Assembly (NCBI GenBank): GCA_030765065.1
Contig: CM060985.1
Location: 496,001-560,000, forward strand
DNA from: Deroplatys truncata
Lineage: Eukaryota > Arthropoda > Insecta > Mantodea > Mantidae
DNA length: 64,000 nucleotides
Direction: 5' to 3'
Positions 41,801 through 54,780 of this stretch are shown here, piece by piece; position 1 is the first letter of the stretch; each line of letters begins with the position of its first letter. Under the pieces are notes generated by a model. It had not been told where the DNA came from. It saw only the letters and a program-made list of their open reading frames with translations, and ran no database searches. The position numbers and the translations under genes were made by a program.

Positions 41801-44200
41801 AATAAGTACCCCAGCATGTCAGCACTGTGTCTATTGAGAGTGTCCACAATTAATTTAATGCATTAAAATGCTCTATATAATACAGAGATGCACACAAATA
41901 AGTACCCCAGTATGCCAGCACTGTGTCTATTGAAAGTGTCCACAATTAATTTAATGCATTAAAATGCTCTATATAATACAGAGATGCACACAAATAAGTA
42001 CACCAGTATGCCAGTACTGTGTCTAGTGAAAGTGTCCACAATTAATTTAATGCATTAAAATGCTCCACATAATACAGAGCTGCACACAAATAAGTACCCC
42101 TGTATGCCAGCACTGCGTCTAGTGTAAGTGTCCACAATTAATTTAATGCATTAAAATGCTCTATATAATACAGTGCTGCACACAAATAAGTACCACAGTA
42201 TGCCAGCACTGTGTCTAGTGTAAGTGTCCACAAGTAATTTAATGCATTAAAATGCTCTATATAATACAGAGCTGCACACAAATAAGTACCACAGCATGTC
42301 AGTACTGTGTCTAGTGAAAGTGTCCGCAATTAATCTAATGCATTAAAATGCTCTCCACAATAAAGCTCTGCACACAAATAAGTACCCCAGTATGCAGCAC
42401 TGTGTCTAGTGAAAGTGTCCACAATTAATCTAATGCATTAAAATGCTCTCCACAATAAAGCTCTGCACACAAATAAGTACCCCAGTATGCAGCACTGTGT
42501 CTAGTGAAAGTGTCCACAATTAATTTAATGCATTAAAATGCTCTACATGATACAGGGCTGCACACAAATCAGTACCCCAACATGTCAGTACTGGGTCTGG
42601 TCAAAGTGTCCACAATTAATTTAATGTCACTAAAATACTCTACATAATACAGAGCTGCACACAAATAAGTACCACAGTATGCCAGCACTGTGTCTAGTGA
42701 AAGTGTCCACAAATAATTTAATGTCACTAAAATGCACTACATAATACAGAGCTGCACACAAATAAGTACCCCAGTATGCCATCACTGTGTCTAGTGAAAG
42801 TGTCCACAATTAATTTAATGCATTAAGAGGCTCTATATAATACAGAGCTACACACAAATAAGTACCCCAGTATGCCAGCACTGTGTCTAGTGAAAGTGTC
42901 CACAACTAATTTAATGCATTAAAATGCTCTACATGATACAGAGCTGCACACAAATAAGTACCCCAGCATGTCAGTACTGGGTCTGGTGAAAGTGTCCATA
43001 ATTAATTTAATGCATTAAAATGCTCTACATAATACAGAGCTGCACACAAAAAAGTACCCCAGTTGCCAGCACTGTGTTTAGTGAAAGTATCCACAATTAA
43101 TTTAATGTCACTAAAATACTCTACATAATACAGAGCTGCACACAAATAAGTACCACAGTATGCCAACACTGTGTCTGGTGAAAGTGTCCACAAATAATAT
43201 AATGTCCCTAAAATGCTCTACATAATACAGAGCTGCACACAAATAAGTACCCCAGTATGTCAGTACTGTGTCTGGTGAAAGTGTCCACAATTAATTTAAT
43301 GCATTAAAATACTCTACATAATACAGAGATGCACACCAATAAGTACCCCAGTATGCCAGCACTGTGTCTAGTGAAAGTGTCCACAATTAATTTAATGTCA
43401 CTAAAATACTCTACATAATACAGAGCTGCTCACAAATAAGTACCCCAGTATGCCAGCACTGGGTCTGGTGAAAGTGTCCACAATTAATTTAATGTCCCTA
43501 AAATGCTCTACATAATACAGAGCTGCACACAAATAAGTACCCCAGTATGCCACCACTGGGTCTGTTGAAAGTGTCCACAAATAATTTAATGTCCCTAAAA
43601 TGCTCTACATAATACAGAGCTGCACACAAATAAGTACCCCAGTATGCCAGCACTGGGTCAGGTGAAAGTGTCCACAATTAATTTAATGCATTAAAATGCT
43701 TTACATAATACAGAGATGCACACCAAAAAGTACCCCAGTATGCCAGCACTGGGTCTGGTGAAAGTGTCCACAATTAATCTAATGTCCCTAAAATGCTCTA
43801 CATAATACAGAGCTGCACACAAATAAGTACCCCAGTATGCCAGCACTGGGTCTGTTGAAAGTGTCCACAAATAATTTAATGTCCCTAAAATGCTCTACAT
43901 AATACAGAGCTGCACACAAATAAGTACCCCAGTATGCCAGCACTGGGTCTGGTGAAAGTGTCCACAATTAATTTAATGCATTAAAATGCTTTACATAATA
44001 CAGAGATGCACAGCAATAAGTACCCCAGTATGCCAGCACTGTGTCTAGTGAAAGTGTCCACAAATAATTTAATGTCCCTAAAATGCTCTACATAATACAG
44101 AGCTGCACACAAATAAGTACCCCAGTATGCAGCACTGGGTCTGGTGAAAGTGTCCACAATTAATTTAATGCATTAAAATGCTTTACATAATACAGAGATG
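38831..44200 (+). repeat. Satellite B large block, copy 2 (~5.4 kb)
   Basis: Second copy of 33600-38830. It contains the same nested 2211-bp duplication (markers at 39927 and 42138). One monomer carrying CTCCACAATAAAGCTCTGCA is doubled here (about 42331-42425 and 42426-42520), which explains the jump in offset from 5292 to 5387. This is a direct view of unit-by-unit growth. Confidence 0.82.
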
Positions 44201-44823
44201 CACAGCAATAAGTACCCCAGTATGCCAGCACTGGGTCTGGTGAAAGTGTCCACAATTAATTTAATGCATTAAAATGCTTTACATAATACAGAGATGCACA
44301 GCAATAAGTACCCCAGTATGCCAGCACTGTGTCTAGTGAAAGTGTCCACAAATAATTTAATGTCCCTAAAATGCTCTACATAATACAGAGCTGCACACAA
44401 ATAAGTACCCCAGTATGCAGCACTGGGTCTGGTGAAAGTGTCCACAATTAATTTAATGCATTAAAATGCTCTACATAATACAGAGCTGCACACAAATAAG
44501 TACCCCAGTTGCCAGCACTGTGTCTAGTGAGAGTGTCCACAATTAATTTAATGCATTAAAATGCTCTATATAATACAGAGCTGCACACAAATAAGTACCC
44601 CAGTATGCAGCACTGTGTTTAGTGAAAGTGTCCACAATTAATTTAATGCATTAAAATGCTCTACATAATACAGAGCTGCACACAAATAAGTACCCCAGTT
44701 GCCAGCACTGTGTCTAGTGAAAGTGTCCACAATTAATTTAATGCATTAAAATGCTCTACATAATACAGAGCTGCACACAAATAAGTACCCCAGTTGCCAG
44801 CACTGTGTCTAGTGAGAGTGTCC

Positions 44824-47800
44824 ACAATTAATTTAATGCATTAAAATGCTCTACATAATACAGAGCTGCACACAAATAAGTACCCCTGTATGCCAGCACT
44901 GCGTCTAGTGAAAGTGTCCACAATTAATTTAATGCATTAAAATGCTCTATATAATACAGTGCTGCACACAAATAAGTACCACAGTATGCCAGCACTGTGT
45001 CTAGTGTAAGTGTCCACAATTAATTTAATGCATTAAAATGCTCTATATAATACAGTGCTGCACACAAATAAGTACCACAGCATGCCAGCACTGTGTCTAG
45101 TGTAAGTGTCCACAAGTAATTTAATGCATTAAAATGCTCTATATAATACAGAGCTGCACACAACTAAGTACCACAACATGCCAGCACTGTGTCTAGTGAA
45201 AGTGTCCACAATTAATTTAATGCATTTTAATGCGCTACATTATACAGAGATGCACACAAATATGTACCCCAGTATGTCAGCGCTGTGTCTATTGAGAGTG
45301 TCCACAATTAATTTAATGCATTAAAATGCTCTATATAATACAGAGATGCACACAAATAAGTACCCCAGTATGCCAGCACTGTGTCTATTGAAAGTGTCCA
45401 CACTTAATTTAATGCATTAAAATGCTCTATATAATACAGAGCTGCACACAAATAAGTACCCCTGTATGCCAGCACTGCGTCTAGTGAAAGTGTCCACAAT
45501 TAATTTAATGCATTAAAATACTCTATATAATACAGTGCTGCACACAAATAAGTACCACAGTATGCCAGCACTGTGTCTAGTGTAAGTGTCCACAATTAAT
45601 TTAATGCATTAAAATGCTCTATATAATACAGAGCTGCACACAAATAAGTACCACAGTATGCCAGCACTGTGTCTAGTGTAAGTGTCCACAATTAATTTAA
45701 TGCATTAAAATGCTCTATATAATACAGAGCTGCACACAAATAAGTACCCCAGTATGCCAGCACTGTGTCTAGTGAAAGTGTCCACAATTAATTTAATGCA
45801 TTAAAATGCTCTATATAATACAGAGATGCACACAAATAAGTACCCCAGCATGTCAGCACTGTGTCTAGTGTAAGTGTCCACAATTAATTTAATGCATTAA
45901 AATGCTCTATATAATACAGAGATGCACACAAATAAGTACCACAGTATGCCAGCACTGTGATTAGTGAAAGTGTCCACAATTAATTTAATGCATTAAAATG
46001 CTCTACATAATACAGAGCTGCACACAAATAAGTACCCCAGTTGCCAGCACTGTGTTTAGTGAAAGTGTCCACAATTAATTTAATGCATTAAAATGCTCTA
46101 TATAATACAGAGCTGCACACAAATAAGTACCACAGCATGCCAGCACTGCGTCTAGTGAAAGTGTCCACAATTAATTTAATGCATTAAAATGCTCTATATA
46201 ATACAGAGCTGCACACAAATAAGTACCCAAGCATGCCAGCACTGCGTCTAGTGAAAGTGTCCACAATTAATTTAATGCATTAAAATGCTCTATATAATAC
46301 AGAGCTGCACACAAATAAGTACCACAGCATGCCAGCACTGCGTCTAGTGAAAGTGTCCACAATTAATTTAATGCATTAAAATGCTCTATATAATACAGAG
46401 CTGCACACAAATAAGTACCACAGCATGCCAGCACTGCGTCTAGTGTAAGTGTCCACAATTAATTTAATGCATTAAAATGCTCTATATAATACAGAGCTGC
46501 ACACAAATAAGTACCACAGCATGCCAGCACTGCGTCTAGTGAAAGTGTCCACAATTAATTTAATGCATTAAAATGCTCTATATAATACAGAGCTGCACAC
46601 AAATAAGTACCCAAGCATGCCAGCACTGTGTTTAGTGAGAGTGTCCACAATTAATTTAATGCATTAAAATGCTCTATATAATACAGAGCTGCACACAAAT
46701 AAGTACCACAGTATGCCAGCACTGTGTCTAGTGAAAGTGTCCACAAATAATTTAATGTCACTAAAATGCACTACATAATACAGAGCTGCACACAAATAAG
46801 TACCCCAGTATGCCATCACTGTGTCTAGTGAAAGTGTCCACAATTAATTTAATGCATTAAAAGGCTCTATATAATACAGAGCTACACACAAATAAGTACC
46901 CCAGTATGCCAGCACTGTGTCTAGTGAAAGTGTCCACAACTAATTTAATGCATTAAAATGCTCTACATGATACAGAGCTGCACACAAAAAAGTACCCCAG
47001 CATGTCAGTACTGGGTCTGGTGAAAGTGTCCATAATTAATTTAATGCATTAAAATGCTCTACATGATACAGAGCTCTACACAAATAAGTACCCCAGCATG
47101 TCAGTACTGGGTGTGTTGAAAGTATCCACAATTAATTTAATGTCACTAAAATACTCTACATAATACAGAGCTGCACACAAATAAGTACCACAGTATGCCA
47201 ACACTGTGTCTGGTGAAAGTGTCCACAAATAACATAATGTCCCTAAAATGCTCTACATAATACAGAGCTGCACACAAATAAGTAACCCAGTATGTCAGTA
47301 CTGTGTCTGGTGAAAGTGTCCACAATTAATTTAATGCATTAAAATACTCTACATAATACAGAGATGCACACCAATAAGTACCCCAGTATGCCAGAATGTG
47401 TCTAGTGAAAGTGTCCACAATTAATTTAATGTCACTAAAATACTCTACATAATACAGAGCTGCTCACAAATAAGTACCCCAGTATGCCAGCACTGGGTCT
47501 GGTGAAAGTGTCCACAATTAATTTAATGTCCCTAAAATGCTCTACATAATACAGAGCTGCACACAAATAAGTACCCCAGTATGCCACCACTGGGTCTGTT
47601 GAAAGTGTCCACAAATAATTTAATGTCCCTAAAATGCTCTACATAATACAGAGCTGCACACAAATAAGTACCCCAGTATGCCAGCACTGGGTCAGGTGAA
47701 AGTGTCCACAATTAATTTAATGCATTAAAATGCTTTACATAATACAGAGATGCACACCAAAAAGTACCCCAGTATGCCAGCACTGTGTCTAGTGAAAGTG

Positions 47801-48956
47801 TCCACAATTAATTTAATGTCACTAAAATACTCTACATAATACAGAGCTGCACACAAATAAGTACCCCAGTATGCCAGCACTGGGTCTGGTGAAAGTGTCC
47901 ACAATTAATCTAATGTCCCTAAAATGCTCTACATAATACAGAGCTGCATACAAAAAGTACCCCAGTATGCCAGCACTGGGTCTGTTGAAAGTTTCCACAA
48001 ATAATTTAATGTCCCTAAAATGCTCTACATAATACAGAGCTGCACACAAATAAGTACCCCAGTATGCCAGCACTGGATCTGGTGAAAGTGTCCACAATTA
48101 ATTTAATGCATTAAAATGCTTTACATAATACAGAGATGCACAGCAATAAGTACCCCAGTATGCCAGCACTGTGTCTAGTGAAAGTTTCCACAATTAATTT
48201 AATGTCACTAAAATACTCTACATAATACAGAGCTGCACACAAATAAGTACCCCAGTATGCAGCACTGGGTCTGGTGAAAGTGTCCACAATTAATTTAATG
48301 CATTAAAATGCTTTACATAATACAGAGATGCACAGCAATAAGTACCCTAGTATGCCAGCACTGTGTCTAGTGAAAGTGTCCACAATTAATTTAATGTCAC
48401 TAAAATACTCTACATAATACAGAGCTGCACACAAATAAGTACCCCAGTATGCAGCACTGGGTCTGGTGAAAGTGTCCACAATTAATTTAATGCATTAAAA
48501 TGCTCTACATAATACAGAGCTGCACACAAATAAGTAGCCCAGTTGCCAGCACTGTGTCTAGTGAGAGTGTCCACAATTAATTTAATGCATTAAAATGCTC
48601 TATATAATACAGAGCTGCACACAAATAAGTACCCCAGCATGCCAGCACTGTGTCTAGTGAGAGTGTCCACAATTAATTTAATGCATTAAAATGCTCTACA
48701 TAATACAGAGCTGCACACAAATAAGTACCCCAGTTGCCAGCACTGTGTTTAGTGAAAGTGTCCACAATTAATTTAATGCATTAAAATGCTCTATAGAATA
48801 TAGAGCTGCACACAAATATGTACCCCAGTATGTCAGCACTGTGTCTATTGAAAGTGTCCACAATTAATTTAATGCATTAAAATGCTCTATATAATACAGA
48901 GATGCACACAAATAAGTACCCCAGTATGCCAGCACTGTGTCTATTGAAAGTGTCCA
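44824..48956 (+). repeat. Satellite B block, copy 1 (4.13 kb)
   Basis: Tandemly repeated at 48957-53089 with an offset of 4132-4133. The one-base change comes from CCAGAATGTG here (47390) against CCAGCACTGTG in copy 2. The copies otherwise differ by only scattered substitutions, such as CACACAAAAAAGTACC here against CACACAAATAAGTACC. 43 monomers per block. Confidence 0.85.
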
Positions 48957-51900
48957 CAATTAATTTAATGCATTAAAATGCTCTACATAATACAGAGCTG
49001 CACACAAATAAGTACCCCTGTATGCCAGCACTGCGTCTAGTGAAAGTGTCCACAATTAATTTAATGCATTAAAATGCTCTATATAATACAGTGCTGCACA
49101 CAAATAAGTACCACAGTATGCCAGCACTGTGTCTAGTGTAAGTGTCCACAATTAATTTAATGCATTAAAATGCTCTATATAATACAGTGCTGCACACAAA
49201 TAAGTACCACAGCATGCCAGCACTGTGTCTAGTGTAAGTGTCCACAAGTAATTTAATGCATTAAAATGCTCTATATAATACAGAGCTGCACACAACTAAG
49301 TACCACAACATGCCAGCACTGTGTCTAGTGAAAGTGTCCACAATTAATTTAATGCATTTTAATGCGCTACATTATACAGAGATGCACACAAATATGTACC
49401 CCAGTATGTCAGCGCTGTGTCTATTGAGAGTGTCCACAATTAATTTAATGCATTAAAATGCTCTATATAATACAGAGATGCACACAAATAAGTACCCCAG
49501 TATGCCAGCACTGTGTCTATTGAAAGTGTCCACACTTAATTTAATGCATTAAAATGCTCTATATAATACAGAGCTGCACACAAATAAGTACCCCTGTATG
49601 CCAGCACTGCGTCTAGTGAAAGTGTCCACAATTAATTTAATGCATTAAAATACTCTATATAATACAGTGCTGCACACAAATAAGTACCACAGTATGCCAG
49701 CACTGTGTCTAGTGTAAGTGTCCACAATTAATTTAATGCATTAAAATGCTCTATATAATACAGAGCTGCACACAAATAAGTACCACAGTATGCCAGCACT
49801 GTGTCTAGTGTAAGTGTCCACAATTAATTTAATGCATTAAAATGCTCTATATAATACAGAGCTGCACACAAATAAGTACCCCAGTATGCCAGCACTGTGT
49901 CTAGTGAAAGTGTCCACAATTAATTTAATGCATTAAAATGCTCTATATAATACAGAGATGCACACAAATAAGTACCCCAGCATGTCAGCACTGTGTCTAG
50001 TGTAAGTGTCCACAATTAATTTAATGCATTAAAATGCTCTATATAATACAGAGATGCACACAAATAAGTACCACAGTATGCCAGCACTGTGATTAGTGAA
50101 AGTGTCCACAATTAATTTAATGCATTAAAATGCTCTACATAATACAGAGCTGCACACAAATAAGTACCCCAGTTGCCAGCACTGTGTTTAGTGAAAGTGT
50201 CCACAATTAATTTAATGCATTAAAATGCTCTATATAATACAGAGCTGCACACAAATAAGTACCACAGCATGCCAGCACTGCGTCTAGTGAAAGTGTCCAC
50301 AATTAATTTAATGCATTAAAATGCTCTATATAATACAGAGCTGCACACAAATAAGTACCCAAGCATGCCAGCACTGCGTCTAGTGAAAGTGTCCACAATT
50401 AATTTAATGCATTAAAATGCTCTATATAATACAGAGCTGCACACAAATAAGTACCACAGCATGCCAGCACTGCGTCTAGTGAAAGTGTCCACAATTAATT
50501 TAATGCATTAAAATGCTCTATATAATACAGAGCTGCACACAAATAAGTACCACATCATGCCAGCACTGCGTCTAGTGTAAGTGTCCACAATTAATTTAAT
50601 GCATTAAAATGCTCTATATAATACAGAGCTGCACACAAATAAGTACCACAGCATGCCAGCACTGCGTCTAGTGAAAGTGTCCACAATTAATTTAATGCAT
50701 TAAAATGCTCTATATAATACAGAGCTGCACACAAATAAGTACCCAAGCATGCCAGCACTGTGTTTAGTGAGAGTGTCCACAATTAATTTAATGCATTAAA
50801 ATGCTCTATATAATACAGAGCTGCACACAAATAAGTACCACAGTATGCCAGCACTGTGTCTAGTGAAAGTGTCCACAAATAATTTAATGTCACTAAAATG
50901 CACTACATAATACAGAGCTGCACACAAATAAGTACCCCAGTATGCCATCACTGTGTCTAGTGAAAGTGTCCACAATTAATTTAATGCATTAAAAGGCTCT
51001 ATATAATACAGAGCTACACACAAATAAGTACCCCAGTATGCCAGCACTGTGTCTAGTGAAAGTGTCCACAACTAATTTAATGCATTAAAATGCTCTACAT
51101 GATACAGAGCTGCACACAAATAAGTACCCCAGCATGTCAGTACTGGGTCTGGTGAAAGTGTCCATAATTAATTTAATGCATTAAAATGCTCTACATGATA
51201 CAGAGCTCTACACAAATAAGTACCCCAGCATGTCAGTACTGGGTGTGTTGAAAGTATCCACAATTAATTTAATGTCACTAAAATACTCTACATAATACAG
51301 AGCTGCACACAAATAAGTACCACAGTATGCCAACACTGTGTCTGGTGAAAGTGTCCACAAATAACATAATGTCCCTAAAATGCTCTACATAATACAGAGC
51401 TGCACACAAATAAGTACCCCAGTATGTCAGTACTGTGTCTGGTGAAAGTGTCCACAATTAATTTAATGCATTAAAATACTCTACATAATACAGAGATGCA
51501 CACCAATAAGTACCCCAGTATGCCAGCACTGTGTCTAGTGAAAGTGTCCACAATTAATTTAATGTCACTAAAATACTCTACATAATACAGAGCTGCTCAC
51601 AAATAAGTACCCCAGTATGCCAGCACTGGGTCTGGTGAAAGTGTCCACAATTAATTTAATGTCCCTAAAATGCTCTACATAATACAGAGCTGCACACAAA
51701 TAAGTACCCCAGTATGCCACCACTGGGTCTGTTGAAAGTGTCCACAAATAATTTAATGTCCCTAAAATGCTCTACATAATACAGAGCTGCACACAAATAA
51801 GTACCCCAGTATGCCAGCACTGGGTCAGGTGAAAGTGTCCACAATTAATTTAATGCATTAAAATGCTTTACATAATACAGAGATGCACACCAAAAAGTAC

Positions 51901-53089
51901 CCCAGTATGCCAGCACTGTGTCTAGTGAAAGTGTCCACAATTAATTTAATGTCACTAAAATACTCTACATAATACAGAGCTGCACACAAATAAGTACCCC
52001 AGTATGCCAGCACTGGGTCTGGTGAAAGTGTCCACAATTAATCTAATGTCCCTAAAATGCTCTACATAATACAGAGCTGCATACAAAAAGTACCCCAGTA
52101 TGCCAGCACTGGGTCTGTTGAAAGTTTCCACAAATAATTTAATGTCCCTAAAATGCTCTACATAATACAGAGCTGCACACAAATAAGTACCCCAGTATGC
52201 CAGCACTGGGTCTGGTGAAAGTGTCCACAATTAATTTAATGCATTAAAATGCTTTACATAATACAGAGATGCACAGCAATAAGTACCCCAGTATGCCAGC
52301 ACTGTGTCTAGTGAAAGTTTCCACAATTAATTTAATGTCACTAAAATACTCTACATAATACAGAGCTGCACACAAATAAGTACCCCAGTATGCAGCACTG
52401 GGTCTGGTGAAAGTGTCCACAATTAATTTAATGCATTAAAATGCTTTACATAATACAGAGATGCACAGCAATAAGTACCCTAGTATGCCAGCACTGTGTC
52501 TAGTGAAAGTGTCCACAATTAATTTAATGTCACTAAAATACTCTACATAATACAGAGCTGCACACAAATAAGTACCCCAGTATGCAGCACTGGGTCTGGT
52601 GAAAGTGTCCACAATTAATTTAATGCATTAAAATGCTCTACATAATACAGAGCTGCACACAAATAAGTAGCCCAGTTGCCAGCACTGTGTCTAGTGAGAG
52701 TGTCCACAATTAATTTAATGCATTAAAATGCTCTATATAATACAGAGCTGCACACAAATAAGTACCCCAGCATGCCAGCACTGTGTCTAGTGAGAGTGTC
52801 CACAATTAATTTAATGCATTAAAATGCTCTACATAATACAGAGCTGCACACAAATAAGTACCCCAGTTGCCAGCACTGTGTTTAGTGAAAGTGTCCACAA
52901 TTAATTTAATGCATTAAAATGCTCTATAGAATATAGAGCTGCACACAAATATGTACCCCAGTATGTCAGCACTGTGTCTATTGAAAGTGTCCACAATTAA
53001 TTTAATGCATTAAAATGCTCTATATAATACAGAGATGCACACAAATAAGTACCCCAGTATGCCAGCACTGTGTCTATTGAAAGTGTCCA
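48957..53089 (+). repeat. Satellite B block, copy 2 (4.13 kb)
   Basis: Second copy of 44824-48956. It carries all marker monomers in order, including TAGAATATAGAGCTGC, GTACCCTAGTATGCC and CATACAAAAAGTACCCC. The two copies diverge after about 53115, where CTCTACATAAT in copy 1 corresponds to CTCTATATAAT here. Confidence 0.85.
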
Positions 53090-54292
53090 CAATTAATTTA
53101 ATGCATTAAAATGCTCTATATAATACAGAGCTGCACACAAATAAGTATCCCAGTATGCCAGCACTGTGTCTAGTGAAAGTATCCACAATTAATTTAATGC
53201 ATTAAAATGCTCTATATAATACAGAGCTGCACACAAGTAAGTATCCCAGTATGCCAGTACTGGGTCTGGTGAAAGTGTCCACAATTAATTTAATGCATTA
53301 AAATGCTCTATATAATACAGAGCTGCACACAAATAAGTATCCCAGTATGCCAGCACAGGGTCTGGTGAAAGTGTCCACAATTAATTTAATGCATTAAAAT
53401 GCTCTATTTAATACAAAGCTGCACACAAATAAGTACCCCAGTATGCCAGCACTGTGTCTAGTGAAAGTGTCCACATATAATTTATTGCATTAAAATGCTC
53501 TATATAATACAGAGCTGCACACAAATAAGTACCACAGTATGCCAGCACTGGGTCTAATGAAAGTGTCCACAATTAATTTAATGCATTAAAATGCTCTATA
53601 TAATACAGAGCTGCACACAAATAAGTACCACAGTATGCCAGCACTGTGTCTAGTGAAAGTGTCCACAATTAATTTAATGCATTAAAATGCTCTATATAAT
53701 ACAGAGATGCACACAAATAAGTACCCCAGTATGCCAGCACTGTGTCTAGTGAAACTGTCCACAATTAATTTAATGCATTAAAATGCTCTATATAATACAG
53801 AGCTGCACACAAATAAGTACCACAGTATGCCAGCACTGTGTCTATTGAAAGTGTCCACAATTAATTTAATGCATTAAAATGCTCTATATAATACAGAGCT
53901 GCACACAAATAAGTACCACAGTATGCCAGCACTGTTTCTATTGAAAGTGTCCACAATTAATTTAATGCATTAAAATGCTCTATATAATACAGAGCTGCAC
54001 ACAAATAAGTACCCCAGTATGCCAGCACTGTGTCTAGTGAAACTGTCCACAATTAATTTAATGCATTAAAATGCTCTATATAATACAGAGATGCACACAA
54101 ATAAGTACCCCAGTATGCCAGCACTGTGTCTAGTGAAACTGTCCACAATTAATTTAATGCATTAAAATGCTCTATATAATACGGAGCTGCACACAAATAA
54201 GTACCCCAGCATGTCAGTACTGGGTCTGGTGAAAGCGTCCACAAGTAATTTAATGTCATTAAAATGCTAGACACAATAGAGAGCTGCACACA

Positions 54293-54500
54293 ACCAGTTG
54301 CCGCATTTGTGGTGCTTTTAAGAATATTTTCTTCACATAGGAAATAGGTGTATTGATATCTGGGAAAAGTCTTGTAATGTCTTTTGGTGGAGACCATACA
54401 CCAAACATGTGACATGGTACATCGTGGGCTACAATGTTGCTGGTACCTCCCTTGCCTAGTGTGTCACACTGTCTGTTAATAAATGTAAGAACTTGTCATC
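54293..54500 (-). pseudogene. hAT-like transposase relic (fragment)
   Basis: Read on the minus strand, three adjacent pieces in different frames resemble one protein. They are LHLLTDSVTH with a stop, then AREVPATL, a stop and PTMYHVTCLVYGLH (ATG at 54422), then after a +1 shift FPDINTPISYVKKIFLKAP. From family knowledge, the order 'SDAxxYM...HVTCLAHxLHR...FPxxxxLISxxKKIFxKAP' is typical of uncharacterised hAT-derived transposase-like proteins of arthropods. Stops and frameshifts show it is dead. Its left end is cut by satellite B at about 54292. Assignment is by memory of the family pattern and not by a database search. Confidence 0.5.
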
Positions 54501-54780
54501 TCTGTCCTCCGCAGTTCACAGTACCTAATAATCTAGACTCTCTTGCACAACATTAATTTTATCTCCCTTTCAGATTTAATTTTTTCTAAGACTTATGTGA
54601 TGTTGTCTTTCATATCTTTCACCATAGCAATTATCTCTGATTTTACAGAGTCGACATCAAAACCAAATTCTGATTTCATTTTCTTTATTTGGTCTTAACT
54701 TATTTTGTTCTTTCTCATGGCGCTTATATCCCACTCCTGACACCAGTGTGACTTTGCCTAGTTTTCACTATCACTCTTAG
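54501..54780 (-). pseudogene. Decayed coding remnant, charged helical segment
   Basis: On the minus strand one frame gives MKSEFGFDVDSVKSEIIA and MVKDMKDN, a stop, then VLEKIKSEREIKL. This is a Lys/Glu-rich, coiled-coil-like stretch with stops at short intervals. It could be the N-terminal part of a retroelement ORF1/gag or unrelated host sequence. I do not recognise the family. Confidence 0.25.

Larger units (their letters stand above)
26848..54292. repeat. Satellite B: 96-bp tandem repeat array (~286 units)
   Basis: Head-to-tail 96-bp unit. The ordered boxes are TTTAATGCATTAAAATGCTC, TATATAATACAGAGCTGCAC, ACAAATAAGTACCCCAGTAT, GCCAGCACTGTGTCTAGTG and AAAGTGTCCACAATTAA. The spacing is exactly 96 between GCTGCAC at 46208 and 46304. 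Three monomer classes are mixed and differ at the first box: TTTAATGCATTAAA (commonest), TTTAATGTCACTAAA and TTTAATGTCCCTAAA. Long blocks are duplicated in tandem (listed separately). The array starts at the PLE and ends at about 54292 in a relic hAT-like element. No gene is supported. The recurring 63-codon minus-strand ORFs are two-monomer artefacts and start at TTG. Confidence 0.97.

Noticed and set aside
26848-54292. CENP-B-box-like centromere motif in satellite B
   Set aside because: No NTTCGNNNNANNCGGGN-like sequence is present. A centromeric role cannot be claimed from the sequence.
27136-54415. Recurrent minus-strand ORFs of 63-91 codons (WTLSLDTVL.. type) through satellite B
   Set aside because: They are two or three 96-bp monomers read in a frame that happens to be open. 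They start at TTG, repeat exactly with the array and show no domain.
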